Source of the DNA: Sorex araneus
Taxonomy: Eukaryota > Chordata > Mammalia > Eulipotyphla > Soricidae
Length of the DNA stretch: 64,000 bases
Direction of reading: 5' to 3'
NCBI RefSeq assembly: GCF_027595985.1
Contig: NC_073312.1
Location: 8,828,183 to 8,892,182, forward strand
Translations under genes and position numbers: made by a program
Part shown: one piece after another, positions 53,169-62,895 of the stretch
Numbering within the stretch: position 1 is the first letter of the stretch
Layout: each line of letters begins with the position of its first letter
The notes under the pieces: generated by a model
Seen by the model: only the letters and a program-made list of their open reading frames with translations
Told to the model about the DNA's origin: nothing
Database searches by the model: none

Positions 53169-53865
53169 CTTAAGGTGATTCGGATAGACCCCTAGACCCC
53201 CCTGGCCACGCCCGCCCCTGGGGTGTCTCCCTTCCCACACGCTTAGGTGGGGGTCCTCTCCCCTTCCCGTTCTCCCCACTTAATATGGATCCCTTGGCAA
53301 GGAGACAGTCCACGGCCTGGCACCCGCATGGCGTGTGCTGTGTCTGCAGGGTCTTAGTTTCTGCCCTTCCCAAGGGCTCTGGCGTGGGGAGGGCGGGGTA
53401 CCCTCTGCAGGCCATTGCTGGGTTGGATAAAATGAGCCGGACACCCAGGATGGGGTTCACTCTCTGCCCCCGCCCCCAGCTCCGAGGAGGCCTGCTGGTG
53501 TGTAGCGGCGGAGAGAGGCAAGGTGTACGGCGCCATACAGTGCACAGTGACCCCCTAGGTTACTGGCATCCTTCACGTTCCCTAATGACCGTTTCCTGGG
53601 GGGATGACAACGTCAGGCCCAGGGTACAGAGTTACTCGCGATGGTCACGAGCTGTGCAGGCACCTCTCATCACCGGAGGCTGCTCCTCTCAAACCCTAGT
53701 AACCCCCAGGGAGGGCGGGCACCTTTAGGCGCTACACAGAAGGGGATTGTGTGGTATTGGTCTTTCTCTGCCTATTCCAGCTAGCACGATCCCCTCAAGA
53801 TCTACCTACCATCGTTAGAGGTCTCCTTTTAATTTATAGGCAAAAAAGTTTTTATCCACTGCTCC
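53169..53865. other. single-copy stretch, no gene recognised
   Basis: A 147-codon frame at 53285-53728 shows no domain. Confidence 0.4.
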
Positions 53866-54240
53866 TTTCTTCCCCTTCCCTCCTTCCTCTCCCTCCCACC
53901 CTCTCTCTCTCCCTCCCTCCATCTGGTCCTTCCTCCCTCCCTTCTCTCCCTTCTACCCTCCCCTTCCCTCCCTCCTTCTGATCCTTCCTTCCTCCCTCCC
54001 TCATCTCATCCATCCTCCCTCCTTCCCTCCCTCCCTCCACTTTCCCTCCCTCTTCTCCCTCCCTCCTTCCTCCACCTTCTCTCCTCTCTCCCTCATCTCC
54101 CTCCCTCCTTCCCTCCCTCCCTCTCTTCCTTCCTTCCTTCCTTCCTTCCTTCCTTCCTTCCTTCCTTCCTTCCTTCCTTCCTTCCTTCCTTCCTTCCTTC
54201 CTTCCTTCCTTCCTTCCTTCCTTCTTTCCTTCCTTCCTTT
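53866..54240. repeat. (TTCC)n/CT-rich tract
   Basis: Irregular CTCCCTCC leading into about 25 clean TTCC units at 54126-54240, abutting an antisense L1 piece. Confidence 0.96.
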
Positions 54241-54244
54241 CTTC

Positions 54245-54315
54245 CTTTGCACTTCAGTTGTCTCTATACCTTGGCTAGTGTGACCAATGCTGCAGTGAAC
54301 CCAAACAAGTAGCTA
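54245..54315 (-). mobile_element. L1 ORF2 fragment, antisense
   Basis: TGTCTCTATACCTTGGCTAG and GTGACCAATGCTGCAGTGAA match the antisense L1 phrase also seen at 3015-3045. Confidence 0.6.
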
Positions 54316-54603
54316 GTTACGAGATGCCACTTTCACCCCAAAGTCTGGCAAATATTATTGCCACAGAGCTAGACCGTGGCGGCTGTCCACTCCCCTGGTC
54401 GCAGGAGCCAGCGTGCCCAGTGCTGTTCAGAGTTCTAATGCTGGGCAGCTCTGTGCTTGCGCCTGGCCTTGGTGACGCTGACGCCTGGGCCCCTGGTTCC
54501 AACACAGCAGCGGAGATTGAGCGTGCACCTCCCGCTCTTTGGTCTAGAAAACCACAGCAGGGGGCAAAGACCTCTCTCAAGTGCAAAGCCAAAGTACTTC
54601 AGT

Positions 54604-55184
54604 GATGTGTGTGTGTGAGAGAGAGATTGAGAGAGAGAGAGGAAGAGGGGGAGAGAGAGAGGGAGAGGGAGAGAAAGGGAGGGAGAGGGAGAGAGAGGGG
54701 ACACTTGAGGCGAGAGAGAGAAAGAGAGAGAGGGAGAGAGAGAGAAGGAGAGAGAGGAAGAGGGAGAGGGAGAGGGAGAGAGAGGGGACACTTGAGGCGA
54801 GAGAGAGAAAGAGAGAGAGGGAGAGAAGAAGAGGGAGAGACAGAGAGAGGTGGAGGCAGAGAGGGAGAGGGAGAGAGAGGGGACACTTGAGGCGAGAGAG
54901 AGAGAGAGAGAGGGAGAGAGGGGACACTTGAGGCGAGAGAGAGAAAGAGAGAGAGAGGGAGAGAAGAAGAGGGAGAGACAGAGAGAGGGAGAGGGAGAGA
55001 GAGAGGGGACACTTGAGGCGAGAGAGAGAAAAAGAGAGAGAGGGAGAGAAGAAGAGGGAGAGACAGAGAGAGGGAGAGGGAGAGAGAGGGGGGACACTTG
55101 AGGCGAGAGAGAGAAAAAGAGAGAGAGGGAGAGAAGAAGAGGGAGAGACAGAGAGAGGGAGAGGGAGAGAGAGGGGGGACACTT

Positions 55185-55225
<41 letters not shown>

Positions 55226-55235
55226 ACTTGAGGCG
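54604..55235. repeat. GA-rich minisatellite, 85-bp period
   Basis: ACACTTGAGG occurs at 54701, 54788, 54883, 54924, 55009, 55094, 55179 and 55224. Intervals are 87, 95, 41, 85, 85, 85 and 45 bp, so the unit is 85 bp with half-length variants. The intervening GAGAGAAAGAGAGGGAGAAG text is also conserved between units. Confidence 0.95.
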
Positions 55236-55876
55236 TGCTCTCTGGGTGTTAACTCAAACCGACACCCCTGCCACTGAAAAGGCGACTCTACCCGGTGTCC
55301 CACACAACTCTAGAACCCCCCTCCCCCGTGGCTGTGTAAAGGAAAAGTGGGTTTAGATGGGAGGGATGCGGAAAGCTCCCCCACCGCACTGGCGAATCAG
55401 GTGTCAGCGTCTGGGAAAGAGCATCCTCAGCTCTTAGAGCGAGACCAGCTGTGTGGGCCTGGAGCGCCACCTTGTGGTGGAGAAAAGAAATTTCCTCCAG
55501 GAAAACCCTCTCATCTCTTCCCCCAGCCCAGCCTCGTCCTTGAGCTCCCAAGACTAGACCCGCCGAGCAGCCCAGCAGTAGGCGGATAGGCAGGTGGGGG
55601 TGAGACTGCTTCAGAGGCTGGAAGTGCAGAGGTCCGCGCCTGTCCCCTCTCCGGGACTCGCCACTCCTAGCGGCTCTGTCCCGTAAGGACCCTTCCTGGG
55701 CGCTGACACTGGTCCAGCTTTCTCCACTTCAGGCCTTCCTGGCATCTGGCTTGAGGGTGCAGCCTTGCCTTTGCCACCCACCTGGAACCAACGGGACAAG
55801 GTGCCCGTGGGGCTCGGTCCTGGAGCACAGGGACACACGGAGGACACCCCCCCCACCCTGGCAGAGCCCCATTCTG
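55236..55876. other. single-copy stretch between two minisatellites
   Basis: No gene recognised. Frames stay below 107 codons. Confidence 0.4.
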
Positions 55877-56636
55877 ATTGTGTGTGAGTGTGTGTGTGTG
55901 TGAGTGTGTGTTTATGTGAGTGTGTGAGCATGTGTGTATGTCAGTGTGTGTGTCTTTATGTAAGTGTGTGAGCGTGTGTGTATGTCAGTGTGTGAGTGTG
56001 TGTGAGTCTGTGTGTGTGAGTCTGTGTGTGTGCTTATGTGAGTGTGTGAGCATGTGTCTGAGTGTGTGTCTTTATGTAAGTGTGTGAGCGTGTGTGTATG
56101 TCAGTGTGTGAGTGTGTGTGTGAGTCTGTGTGTGTGCTTATGTGAGTGTGTGAGCATGTGTGTGAGTGTGTGTGTTTATGTAAGTGTGTGAGCGTGTGTG
56201 TGAATGTGTGTGTTTATGTAAGTGTGTGAGCGTGTGTATGAGTGTGTGTGAGTCTGTGTGTGTGAGCGTGTGTGTATGTCAGTGTGTGAGTGTGTGTGAG
56301 TCTGTGTGTGTGAGTCTGTGTGTGTGCTTATGTGAGTGAGCATGTGTGTGAGTGTGTGTGTGTTTATGTAAGTGTGTGAGCGTGTGTGTGTGAATGTGTG
56401 TTTATGTAAGTGTGTGAGCGTGTGTGTATGTCAGTGTGTGTGTGTGAGTCTGTGTGTGTGAGTCTGTGTGTGTGCTTATGTGAGTGTGTGAGCATGTGTG
56501 TGAGTATGTGTCTTTATGTAAGTGTGTGAGCGTGTGTGTATGTCAGTGTGTGTGTGTGTGAGTCTGTGTGTGAGTCTGTGTGTGTGTGCTTATGTGAGTG
56601 TGTGAGCATGTGTGTGTGTGTTTATGTAAGTGTGTG

Positions 56637-56675
<39 letters not shown>
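55877..56675. repeat. TG-rich minisatellite, about 105-113-bp higher-order period
   Basis: Built from TGTGTG with fixed variants. GTGAGTGTGTGAGCATGTG (or a near form) recurs at about 56033, 56138, 56329, 56477 and 56590; TTTATGTAAGTGTGTGAGCG recurs between them. Ends in pure (TG)n at about 56638-56674. Confidence 0.93.
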
Positions 56676-56676
<1 letters not shown>

Positions 56677-57475
56677 CAACGAGCCAGCTTCCCTGGAGCC
56701 TTTGAGAGCCTCTTTCTTTACCACCCCCTTTCCCTTCTGGGGTGCTCACCTGCGGCCCTGGGTTCAGGGCGTCGGGCCGGGGTAGGACTGGACTTGGGTC
56801 TATGTGGACAGTGGACAGGGCTGCTGGACCTGGAGGAAGCGCGGAGGGCTCCAGGGCTCTGGAACTTTGCCTCAAAGGCCTTTGGGGTGTCCCAGTCCAG
56901 CACCCCGATAACGCTGACCTGGCTGGTGGGAACTGGGCCACCGCCTGGCCGCTCAACAGACCCGGCTCCTTCTAACCTCCCACCACTGCCACTTCTCCCC
57001 CGTCAGCCCCCAGATGGTCATGCCAGGCGGGTGTCCCTGCCCTGCCCCTCAGGTAGGGTGGGGTGTTGCTCGGTGAGGGCCAGGGGTGGGGTGAGGGCTG
57101 CTGGCGTTTCCGCTGCCCTCTGTCCGAGGGTACTGCATGGAAGCCCTGGTGTTCGCGCCTGCCTGTTTCAGCTTGTACACGTTATTACGTGGTCATTCTC
57201 ACTGTGTCCCCGCCTGTAGGATGGTGGGAATAACAGTGTCTGTCACCAGGGCCACGGGGATGGACAAAGAAAGGCTGCGACCATGCACGTGATGTGCCAG
57301 CATATTTCCTGACAAGAGTCAACGCTGGTGAACGCCCGGCTTGGACCTGAGGACACCTCCGGGTGCAACAGCCGCTCTGAGATCAATTGGCAAGAAACGG
57401 CAACTCTCTTTTGTTTGTGTGTGTCTGGGGGGCGGGGGGGAGGTGTGTGTGTGGGTGAAGAGGGCTTTAACATCT
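56676..57475. other. GC-rich single-copy stretch, no gene recognised
   Basis: A 191-codon frame (56644-57219) starts in the TG repeat and lacks a domain. Confidence 0.45.
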
Positions 57476-57514
57476 TTTCATTAATTTATTCATTTATTTT
57501 ACTTTATTTATTTA

Positions 57515-58134
57515 AGAATTTTATTTTATTGAATCACCATGTGGAAAATTACAATGCTTTCAGGCTTAAGTCTCAGTTATACAATGCTGAAACAACCATC
57601 CCTTCACCAGTGCCCATATCCCACCACCACCAAAAAAAAAACCACACACAGTACACCTTCCATCCCGCCCCCCCCCCCGCACCCCCCGCCTTGTAACTGA
57701 TAAATTTCACTTTACTTTCTATTTACTTCGGTTATATTCAATATTTCAACACAAACCTCACTATTATTGTTAGGAGCACCCCACTAGAGTCAGACCTGTT
57801 GTGAAGAGATATGAGGTCGCGGATTTCTGTACTTTAGCAACTAAGTCCAGGGAGATTTCTTCCGGATATTGGATCACTGCAAGCTTGTAAACCCCATCTG
57901 TGGTCCTCATAGTATGGCGGTCACCACGCCCTTCACCCCCGGCAAGGAAGAGGCGAGAGAGAGAAATACCTTTCCCCTCCTGGACGGGCATGGAGCCCAG
58001 GCTTAGTTCTCAGGCTGGAGACATTCTGCGAGGAGCTGCCCGTGCCGAAAAATTTAGCTGGTGTCTGGAGTCACGCTCGTGCAGCTGCGGAGAGGCCGCT
58101 CACATTGTGTGGCCCCCGGGATCACATCTTGGCG
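57515..58134 (-). mobile_element. L1-type 3' end joined to a GC-rich 5' segment, antisense
   Basis: 57515-57770 is a young-type L1 3' end (TTGAATCACCATGTGGAAAA, CAGTTATACAATGCTGAAAC, ACCAGTGCCCATATCC). 57775-58134, in antisense, begins GCCGCCAAGATGTGATCCCG and is CpG-rich, like a LINE 5' UTR, with no ORF2 between. Either an internally deleted L1 or two neighbouring fragments; I cannot tell. Confidence 0.55.
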
Positions 58135-58139
58135 GCCTA

Positions 58140-58325
58140 TTTTACTTTATTTAAATACCGTGATGTACAAAGTTGTTCAGGATGCGGTTGATCTGGATTT
58201 TGGATGTTCCCGCACCAGTCCCGTCACTAGCGTGACCGTCCCTCTACCATTGTTCCATTTCCCCAACCTGCCCCCTTCGCAGACACACAGTCATTTGTTT
58301 CATAGTGTTTGTTACAACCAAGTGG
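58140..58325 (-). mobile_element. older L1 3' end, antisense
   Basis: AAATACCGTGATGTACAAAG, CCGTCCCTCTACCATTGTTCC and GCCCCCTTCGCAGACACAC follow the older L1 3' UTR pattern. Confidence 0.5.
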
Positions 58326-59595
58326 CTGAAGGAATTATCGAAAATACTTCAGTAAAAGAAAATTTGTGAAAATTGCTTATATCTCACCATGGGGTTGCCC
58401 CGCCCTAGCCCGGGGATTGCGTGGCGGCTGCTGGCCAGCGAGCCTTCCAAGCCTTCTGTGTTCCTGCTTGTTTGCTGAGTCCGTGGGTGTGTTGCTTGCC
58501 CGGCTAGTCTGTTGTGCGCGGCTCTGAGTCCTGCGGAGTCCGGCGTGTCCCGAAGATGCAGGAGCTGGAGCCTCTGCAGAGCTGGGGTGAGCCCGCGGAG
58601 ATTCTTGGTGAAGCTGTGGCGGCAGCAGAGGGGTGTGGGTGCTGCCCTTCCCCCAGGGGACCCCAGAGCGGGGAGACCTCAGTGGAGCGAGGGGTGCGGG
58701 GATGGGTGTGTCCATGATTTTCGGCTGACTGGCTGGCGTCAGAGACCTTGTGGCGGGTGGTGGCACAGGGCTGGAGGCAGGGGGGTGAGGGTAATCGGAG
58801 CATGGCAGCGGCCGTGGGGCCGAGTGTGGACAAACTGACCGTTTTATGCTCCTGATGGGGGCTTTGGGAGCTGGCCGGTCTTGAGTGGGCCCGCCGGCCC
58901 GCACCCTGATGTGAGGAAGGGGGCTCTCAGTGGAACGACCTTCCTGTCTGGGGCGGGGCGGGAGTGGCCCAAGGTGGGGGCTGTGGGGTGGCGGCTCCCC
59001 TCCTCCGCGAGCAACGGTCTGTGCTGCAGTGTGTGAGCTGCAGGGAGGGCTAAGAGGGGCGGAGGGCAGCCCTAGGAAGCAGCCGTGGGGGCCCTCAGCA
59101 TGGGGCCTCCCGCGCTCAGGGCCTTCTGCAGAAGTATTTTTTTGCAATAAAGTATTTATTGTAGGGAGAAGAATGGAGGCTCCCCCCCACGCCCACCCCA
59201 CCCCCACGCCCACCCCACCCCCACGCCCACCCACCCACCACTGGCCCCATGATCAAGGGGGTTTTGTGAAACCAGCTCCACAGAGACCCCAGTGTTTTAA
59301 ATCTGCAAAATTCTCTCAAACATTCTTTTAAAGACTTTTAAAAAGTGATTTCAGATTTTCAGCAAAGTTGCAGGAATAGTCCCCGAATGGCTGTCTACTT
59401 GCAGGACCCCCAGTGGACTCCCCGAAACCTGCTTTACCCCTTCCTCTCTCTCTCTCACAACTCAACACCCTATTTTCTGAGTTGTTGAGAGTCATGGTCA
59501 AGATGTTTCCACGTATTTTGGTGTTTTTTTTCTAAACAGAGCAGCATACAGATAGCTCAGAACAGCAGCAAAATTAGGAAGTCATCATGATGCAT
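58326..59595. other. GC-rich stretch with C-rich repeat, no gene recognised
   Basis: 58380-59110 is GC-rich with CpGs and supports long frames on both strands (285 codons antisense), without any domain. Could hold LINE 5' UTR sequence. 59170-59236 is a C-rich minisatellite of CACGCCCACCCCACCCCC, about 3.5 units of 18 bp. Confidence 0.45.
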
Positions 59596-59844
59596 TGGAC
59601 TGGAGTGATAGTACAGCGGGTAGGGCGTTTGCCTTGCATGTGATGACCCGGGCTCGATTCCTCCATCCCTCTCGGAGAGCCCGGCAAGCTACCGAGAGTA
59701 TCCCATCTGCATGGCAAAGCCTGGGAAGCTCCCCATGGCGTATTCAATATGCCAAAAACAGTAACAACAAGTCTCACAATGGAGACGTTACTGGTGCTTG
59801 CTTGAGCAAATCGATGAACAATGGGATGTGACCGTGCTACAGTG
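59596..59844 (+). mobile_element. RTE-tailed SINE, sense, TSD
   Basis: TGGACTGGAGTGATAGTACAG to AATGGGATGTGACCGTGCTACAG. TSD CATGATGCAT at 59586-59595 and 59845-59854. Confidence 0.96.
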
Positions 59845-59908
59845 CATGATGCATCATTTTGTTAAATTCCGGGCCCTGCTCAGTTTTCCCATTTCAAAGT
59901 CATTTATG

Positions 59909-60101
59909 GGGGCCAGAGAGATAGTACAATGGGTAGGGTGCTTGTCTTGTGCACAGCCGACCTGGGTTCAGTCCCAGCACCCCAGATGGTCCCCTGAGCC
60001 CCACCAGGAATGATCCTTGAGTGCAGAGTCAGGAGTCAGCCCTGAGCAGAGGTTGGTGTGATCTCCTACAAAAAACCTCACCAAAACCAAACAAAAAATG
60101 C
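59909..60101 (+). mobile_element. short SINE, sense, TSD
   Basis: GGGGCCAGAGAGATAGTACAATG to GTTGGTGTGATCTCCTACA plus an A-rich tail. TSD CATTTATG at 59901 and 60102. Confidence 0.92.
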
Positions 60102-60224
60102 CATTTATGAAGGTGTAGCATGAATGATTTTTTAAAAAATATTTGAAATATTTACTTATAAGGTCATAACTGACAATGAAATCAAGCAGTTCAACTGAGT
60201 TTATATTCATGAATTTTGTGGTTT

Positions 60225-60300
60225 GTTTTTGTTTTGGGGCCACGGCCTAGCAGTGCTGGGTATTGTCTACTGTACAAGCTCATTCATTGGTATTCTCATT
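60225..60300 (-). mobile_element. partial short SINE, antisense
   Basis: GTTTTGGGGCCACGGCCTAGC then rapid decay. Confidence 0.45.
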
Positions 60301-60339
60301 TAATTATTTTCAGTTAAAATCATGCTTATGGAAACATTC

Positions 60340-60828
60340 ACTTGTCACTTGTCATCCCATTGGTCTTAGATTTGCTTGAGCGGGTGCCAGTAATGTCTCC
60401 ATTTGTCCCTGTCTCGTGTTAGTGTAGCCTAATGATATCTGCTCGCTCCAGGAACATGAAGAGCCTCAAATCATTCATTCAGGGTTTTGATGAAGAAGTC
60501 TGACCATCTCACTGGTGGGCAGCCACGTGGTCTTTTGACATCCTGTGGAATCCAGTTGGTAACAGCTCTAGTCCAGCGGTCATCTCTGAATCGCATTATG
60601 TGTCCGGCCCATCTGATTTTTGATGCCTTGGCAAACGAGACAGTGTCCCTGATTCTTGATCGACAGAGGTTGGAACTCCGGATTCTTTCTCTCACTTGAG
60701 TGAAATGTGATACTCCAAGCGTGGCTCTTTCGATTTCTCTTTGGGATACCCGAATAGCGTTCTCATTCTGTTTGTGTAGGGCCCAGGTCTCTGAGGTGTA
60801 TGTTAGTATAGGAAGAACATTAAAAAAT
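60340..60828 (-). mobile_element. RTE-clade LINE, 5'-truncated 3' end, antisense
   Basis: Read on the minus strand: the C-terminal part of an RTE reverse transcriptase ORF, a 3' UTR of about 130 bp (60340-60470) with GGGACAAATGGAGACATTACTGG and GCTCAAGCAAATC, and a tail of ACAAGTGACAAGTG. No poly(A): RTE elements end in short tandem repeats. AACATT occurs at both ends (60333, 60816), but on the right it is in frame with the RTE ORF, so it is not a secure TSD. Confidence 0.88.
60471..60828 (-). pseudogene. RTE reverse transcriptase, C-terminal fragment
   Basis: About 118 in-frame codons to a TGA (TCA on + at 60471-60473), with no stop. Motifs in order: VLPILTYTSETWAL, SQREIERATLGVS, IRDTVSFAKASKIRWAGHIM, then RDDRWTRAVTNWIPQDVKR and PPVRWSDFF. 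The KIRWAGH..R..D.RW....WIP.D.KRP.GRPP.RW pattern is typical of RTE/BovB-type elements in invertebrates and some vertebrates and is not found in L1. Endonuclease and RT catalytic domains are absent, so it is not functional. Intact reading suggests recent insertion. Confidence 0.88.
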
Positions 60829-60856
60829 TTAAATATCTGGAGATTTGTTTATTATG

Positions 60857-60985
60857 TAGGGGTCACACCTGGCAGTTTTTCGGTATCACCAGGACTATAC
60901 CAAGTGCATTTCAGGGGACTATTTCATGCTGGGAGCCAATTCAGCAATACACTCGTAGCTGCCTCTTGACCTGTCTCTCCGTCTC
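60857..60985 (-). mobile_element. short SINE, antisense, diverged
   Basis: GGGGTCACACCTGGCAGTTTTTC, TTTCAGGGGACTATTTCATGC, then decay to TGACCTGTCTCTCC. Confidence 0.65.
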
Positions 60986-61145
60986 TCCCTCCACCCAGAG
61001 ATTGATTTATTTTTCTTCTTTCTTGCCTTCTAATGAATCAGGAACCCCCTTTCCATTTATCAGTGTTATTCTGTTCTCCTCAAGCTTGCTGTTTGGAAGA
61101 GTAGAGCTGATTTGGGTGCATGCTCCTTATACGTGACTATTCTGG

Positions 61146-61218
61146 GATCCAGCCGGGCCCTGAGCACTGCAGGAACGACTCTCAGCAGAGTCGGGTGTGG
61201 CCTCAAAACAAAACAGAA
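61146..61218 (+). mobile_element. partial short SINE, sense
   Basis: CCCTGAGCACTGCAGGAACG, GAGTCGGGTGTGGCCTCAAAA and an A-rich tail. Confidence 0.7.
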
Positions 61219-61225
61219 TTAAAAA

Positions 61226-61909
61226 AGAAATTTAATGTTTTACATGAAGGTGTTTTTTTTCTTCTGCTAAGGTTGATACCACAAGGACCAGTCTGGGTTT
61301 TTCTTTTTTCTCTCCAAGAAAGTTTTTATGATGTTTTATTAACAAGATTACCAACACAAAGTGGCAACGGTTTCCATGAACCCCTATCAATTAATCCATT
61401 TACACATTCAGTAAAGCAAATTTATTTTTTTGAAAAAGGCTATGCTACTGAACGGTTACATTAAACATCTTTAGCACTATTTGGGCTATTACAGAAGATC
61501 GGTTTGTAATTCATATCAGGCATTGCAGGTAGCGGTTTCAATTTCCTGTCGCCAGCGGAATTGCAATTTCCATGGGCACACGTAGAGAGAAGCCCAGCTT
61601 CTTTCATCTTTCGTTTGCAATTAAAAACCCTGCGTCGTCTAATGCATCTCGGTATGATCCGTGTCCCACGGTGCCAGCTCAGAATAATGAGGGCTCAGGA
61701 TTTAGGGTCGTGGCAGTCTCATTTTACCTGGGAAGATTTTGACTTGAGAAAAGGCAAGTAAACTAAGCATTTATTTAGCAGCCACATCGTCAGCCCCAGA
61801 TAGGAGCCGAGTGCGTCAGGATGGTGGAGAAGTGCCCAGTTTCCTCTGTACCCCGTGGGCAATGGGCAAGATGCTTTTTGTGCCCATTGTCATCATCCTC
61901 AGAGGGATT

Positions 61910-61910
<1 letters not shown>
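61226..61910. other. single-copy stretch, candidate conserved block
   Basis: 61300-61760 is repeat-free, A/T-rich with islands such as TTTCGTTTGCAATTAAAAAC, GCGTCGTCTAATGCATCTCG and TAATTCATATCAGGCATTGC. It has the look of a developmental enhancer. No exon recognised. Confidence 0.4.

Positions 61911-61911
<1 letters not shown>

Positions 61912-61955
<44 letters not shown>
61912..61955. repeat. (CA)n microsatellite
   Basis: About 21 CA units then A12. Confidence 0.95.
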
Positions 61956-61960
<5 letters not shown>

Positions 61961-62147
61961 AAAAAAACCCCGATGGCTGCTGCTGTGTCCGTCTCTGCAG
62001 AGGAGCCTGGGCTGAGTCCGGCTTTATCTCTCGCCCGGGGACACATACCTGTTCTGTCACGGATCCAAAGCTCATGCTTTCTTCTTCATAGTAGTTTTCA
62101 GACCCCAGAAGTGCCATAGAATAGGATTGGCCCTGGAGTTTGTTTTT

Positions 62148-62149
<2 letters not shown>

Positions 62150-62190
<41 letters not shown>
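62150..62190. repeat. (GT)n microsatellite
   Basis: About 20 GT units, 200 bp from the (CA)n run and complementary to it. Confidence 0.95.
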
Positions 62191-62193
<3 letters not shown>

Positions 62194-62228
62194 CATGCTT
62201 TCTGTTGACCTGATGAACATTGAACCAT

Positions 62229-62411
62229 AAAGGGTCGGAGTGATGGTACAGTGGGTACTATCATTGTCTGCCTTGCACGCCACCCGGCTCAGCCCCCAGC
62301 ATCCCATAGGGTCCCCCGAGAACTTCTAGGAGTAATTCCTGAGTGCCAAGTCAGGAGTACCCCCTGAGCACCGCCGGCTGTGACCCAAAATGCCAAAAAC
62401 ACAGAAACAAA
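62229..62411 (+). mobile_element. short SINE, sense
   Basis: AGGGTCGGAGTGATGGTACAG to GCCGGCTGTGACCCAAAATGC. Short CATTGAAC duplication on both sides. Confidence 0.92.
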
Positions 62412-62520
62412 ACCATTGAACTACCTTTACTTTCACCTGTTCCCTCTCCTAGGCTTTCCCGTACATTTTATTTGAAGAAATACAGACGTGTTACTTATAA
62501 CCATTGAAAATTGTTGTAGG

Positions 62521-62895
62521 GGTTTGGAGGGATAGCCCAACAAGCTGAGGTACAAACAGTGTCTGTGGGAGGCTAAGGTTTTTGTTTTTGTTTTTTTTTT
62601 TTTTTTTTTGCTTTTTGGGTCACACCTGGCGGTGTGCAAGGGTTATTCCTGGCTCTGCACTCAGGAATTACTCCTGGCAGTGCTCAGGGGACCATATGGG
62701 GTGCTGGGAATCAAACCCGGGTCGGCCGCGTGCAAGGCAAACGCCCTACCCGCTGTGCTCTTGCTCCAGCCCCGGGAGGTTCAGGTTTGACCCCTGGTAC
62801 CACATCTGGTCCCCTGAGCAGTGCCAGCTGAGCACCGAGCCAGTAGCCACTGTACACTGCTGGGTGGGGCCCCAAGGTCCCCCACCCCAGTCCAA
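62521..62895 (+). mobile_element. older SINE, sense, split by a younger one
   Basis: Head part GGTTTGGAGGGATAGCCCAAC (62521-62582) and continuation GGTTTGACCCCTGGTACC to GCTGGGTGGGGCCCC (62774-62895) are one element interrupted at its middle. Confidence 0.88.
62583..62773 (-). mobile_element. short SINE, antisense, young, nested, TSD
   Basis: Long T run, GCTTTTTGGGTCACACCTGG to GTGCTCTTGCTCCAGCCCC. TSD GGGAGGCTAAGGTTT / GGGAGGTTCAGGTTT made from the older SINE. Confidence 0.95.

Noticed and set aside
54604-55235. Regular 85-bp spacing considered as a CRISPR-like array
   Set aside because: The whole unit is repeated, including the parts that would be spacers, and the setting is mammalian. 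It is a minisatellite.
56033-56660. TG-rich array considered as a telomere-like or recombination-hotspot satellite
   Set aside because: No TTAGGG units and no known hotspot motif; a TG-derived minisatellite explains it.
58377-59234. 285-codon antisense frame
   Set aside because: Pro/Ser/Arg/His-rich in GC-rich DNA, with no domain, and includes the C-rich minisatellite.
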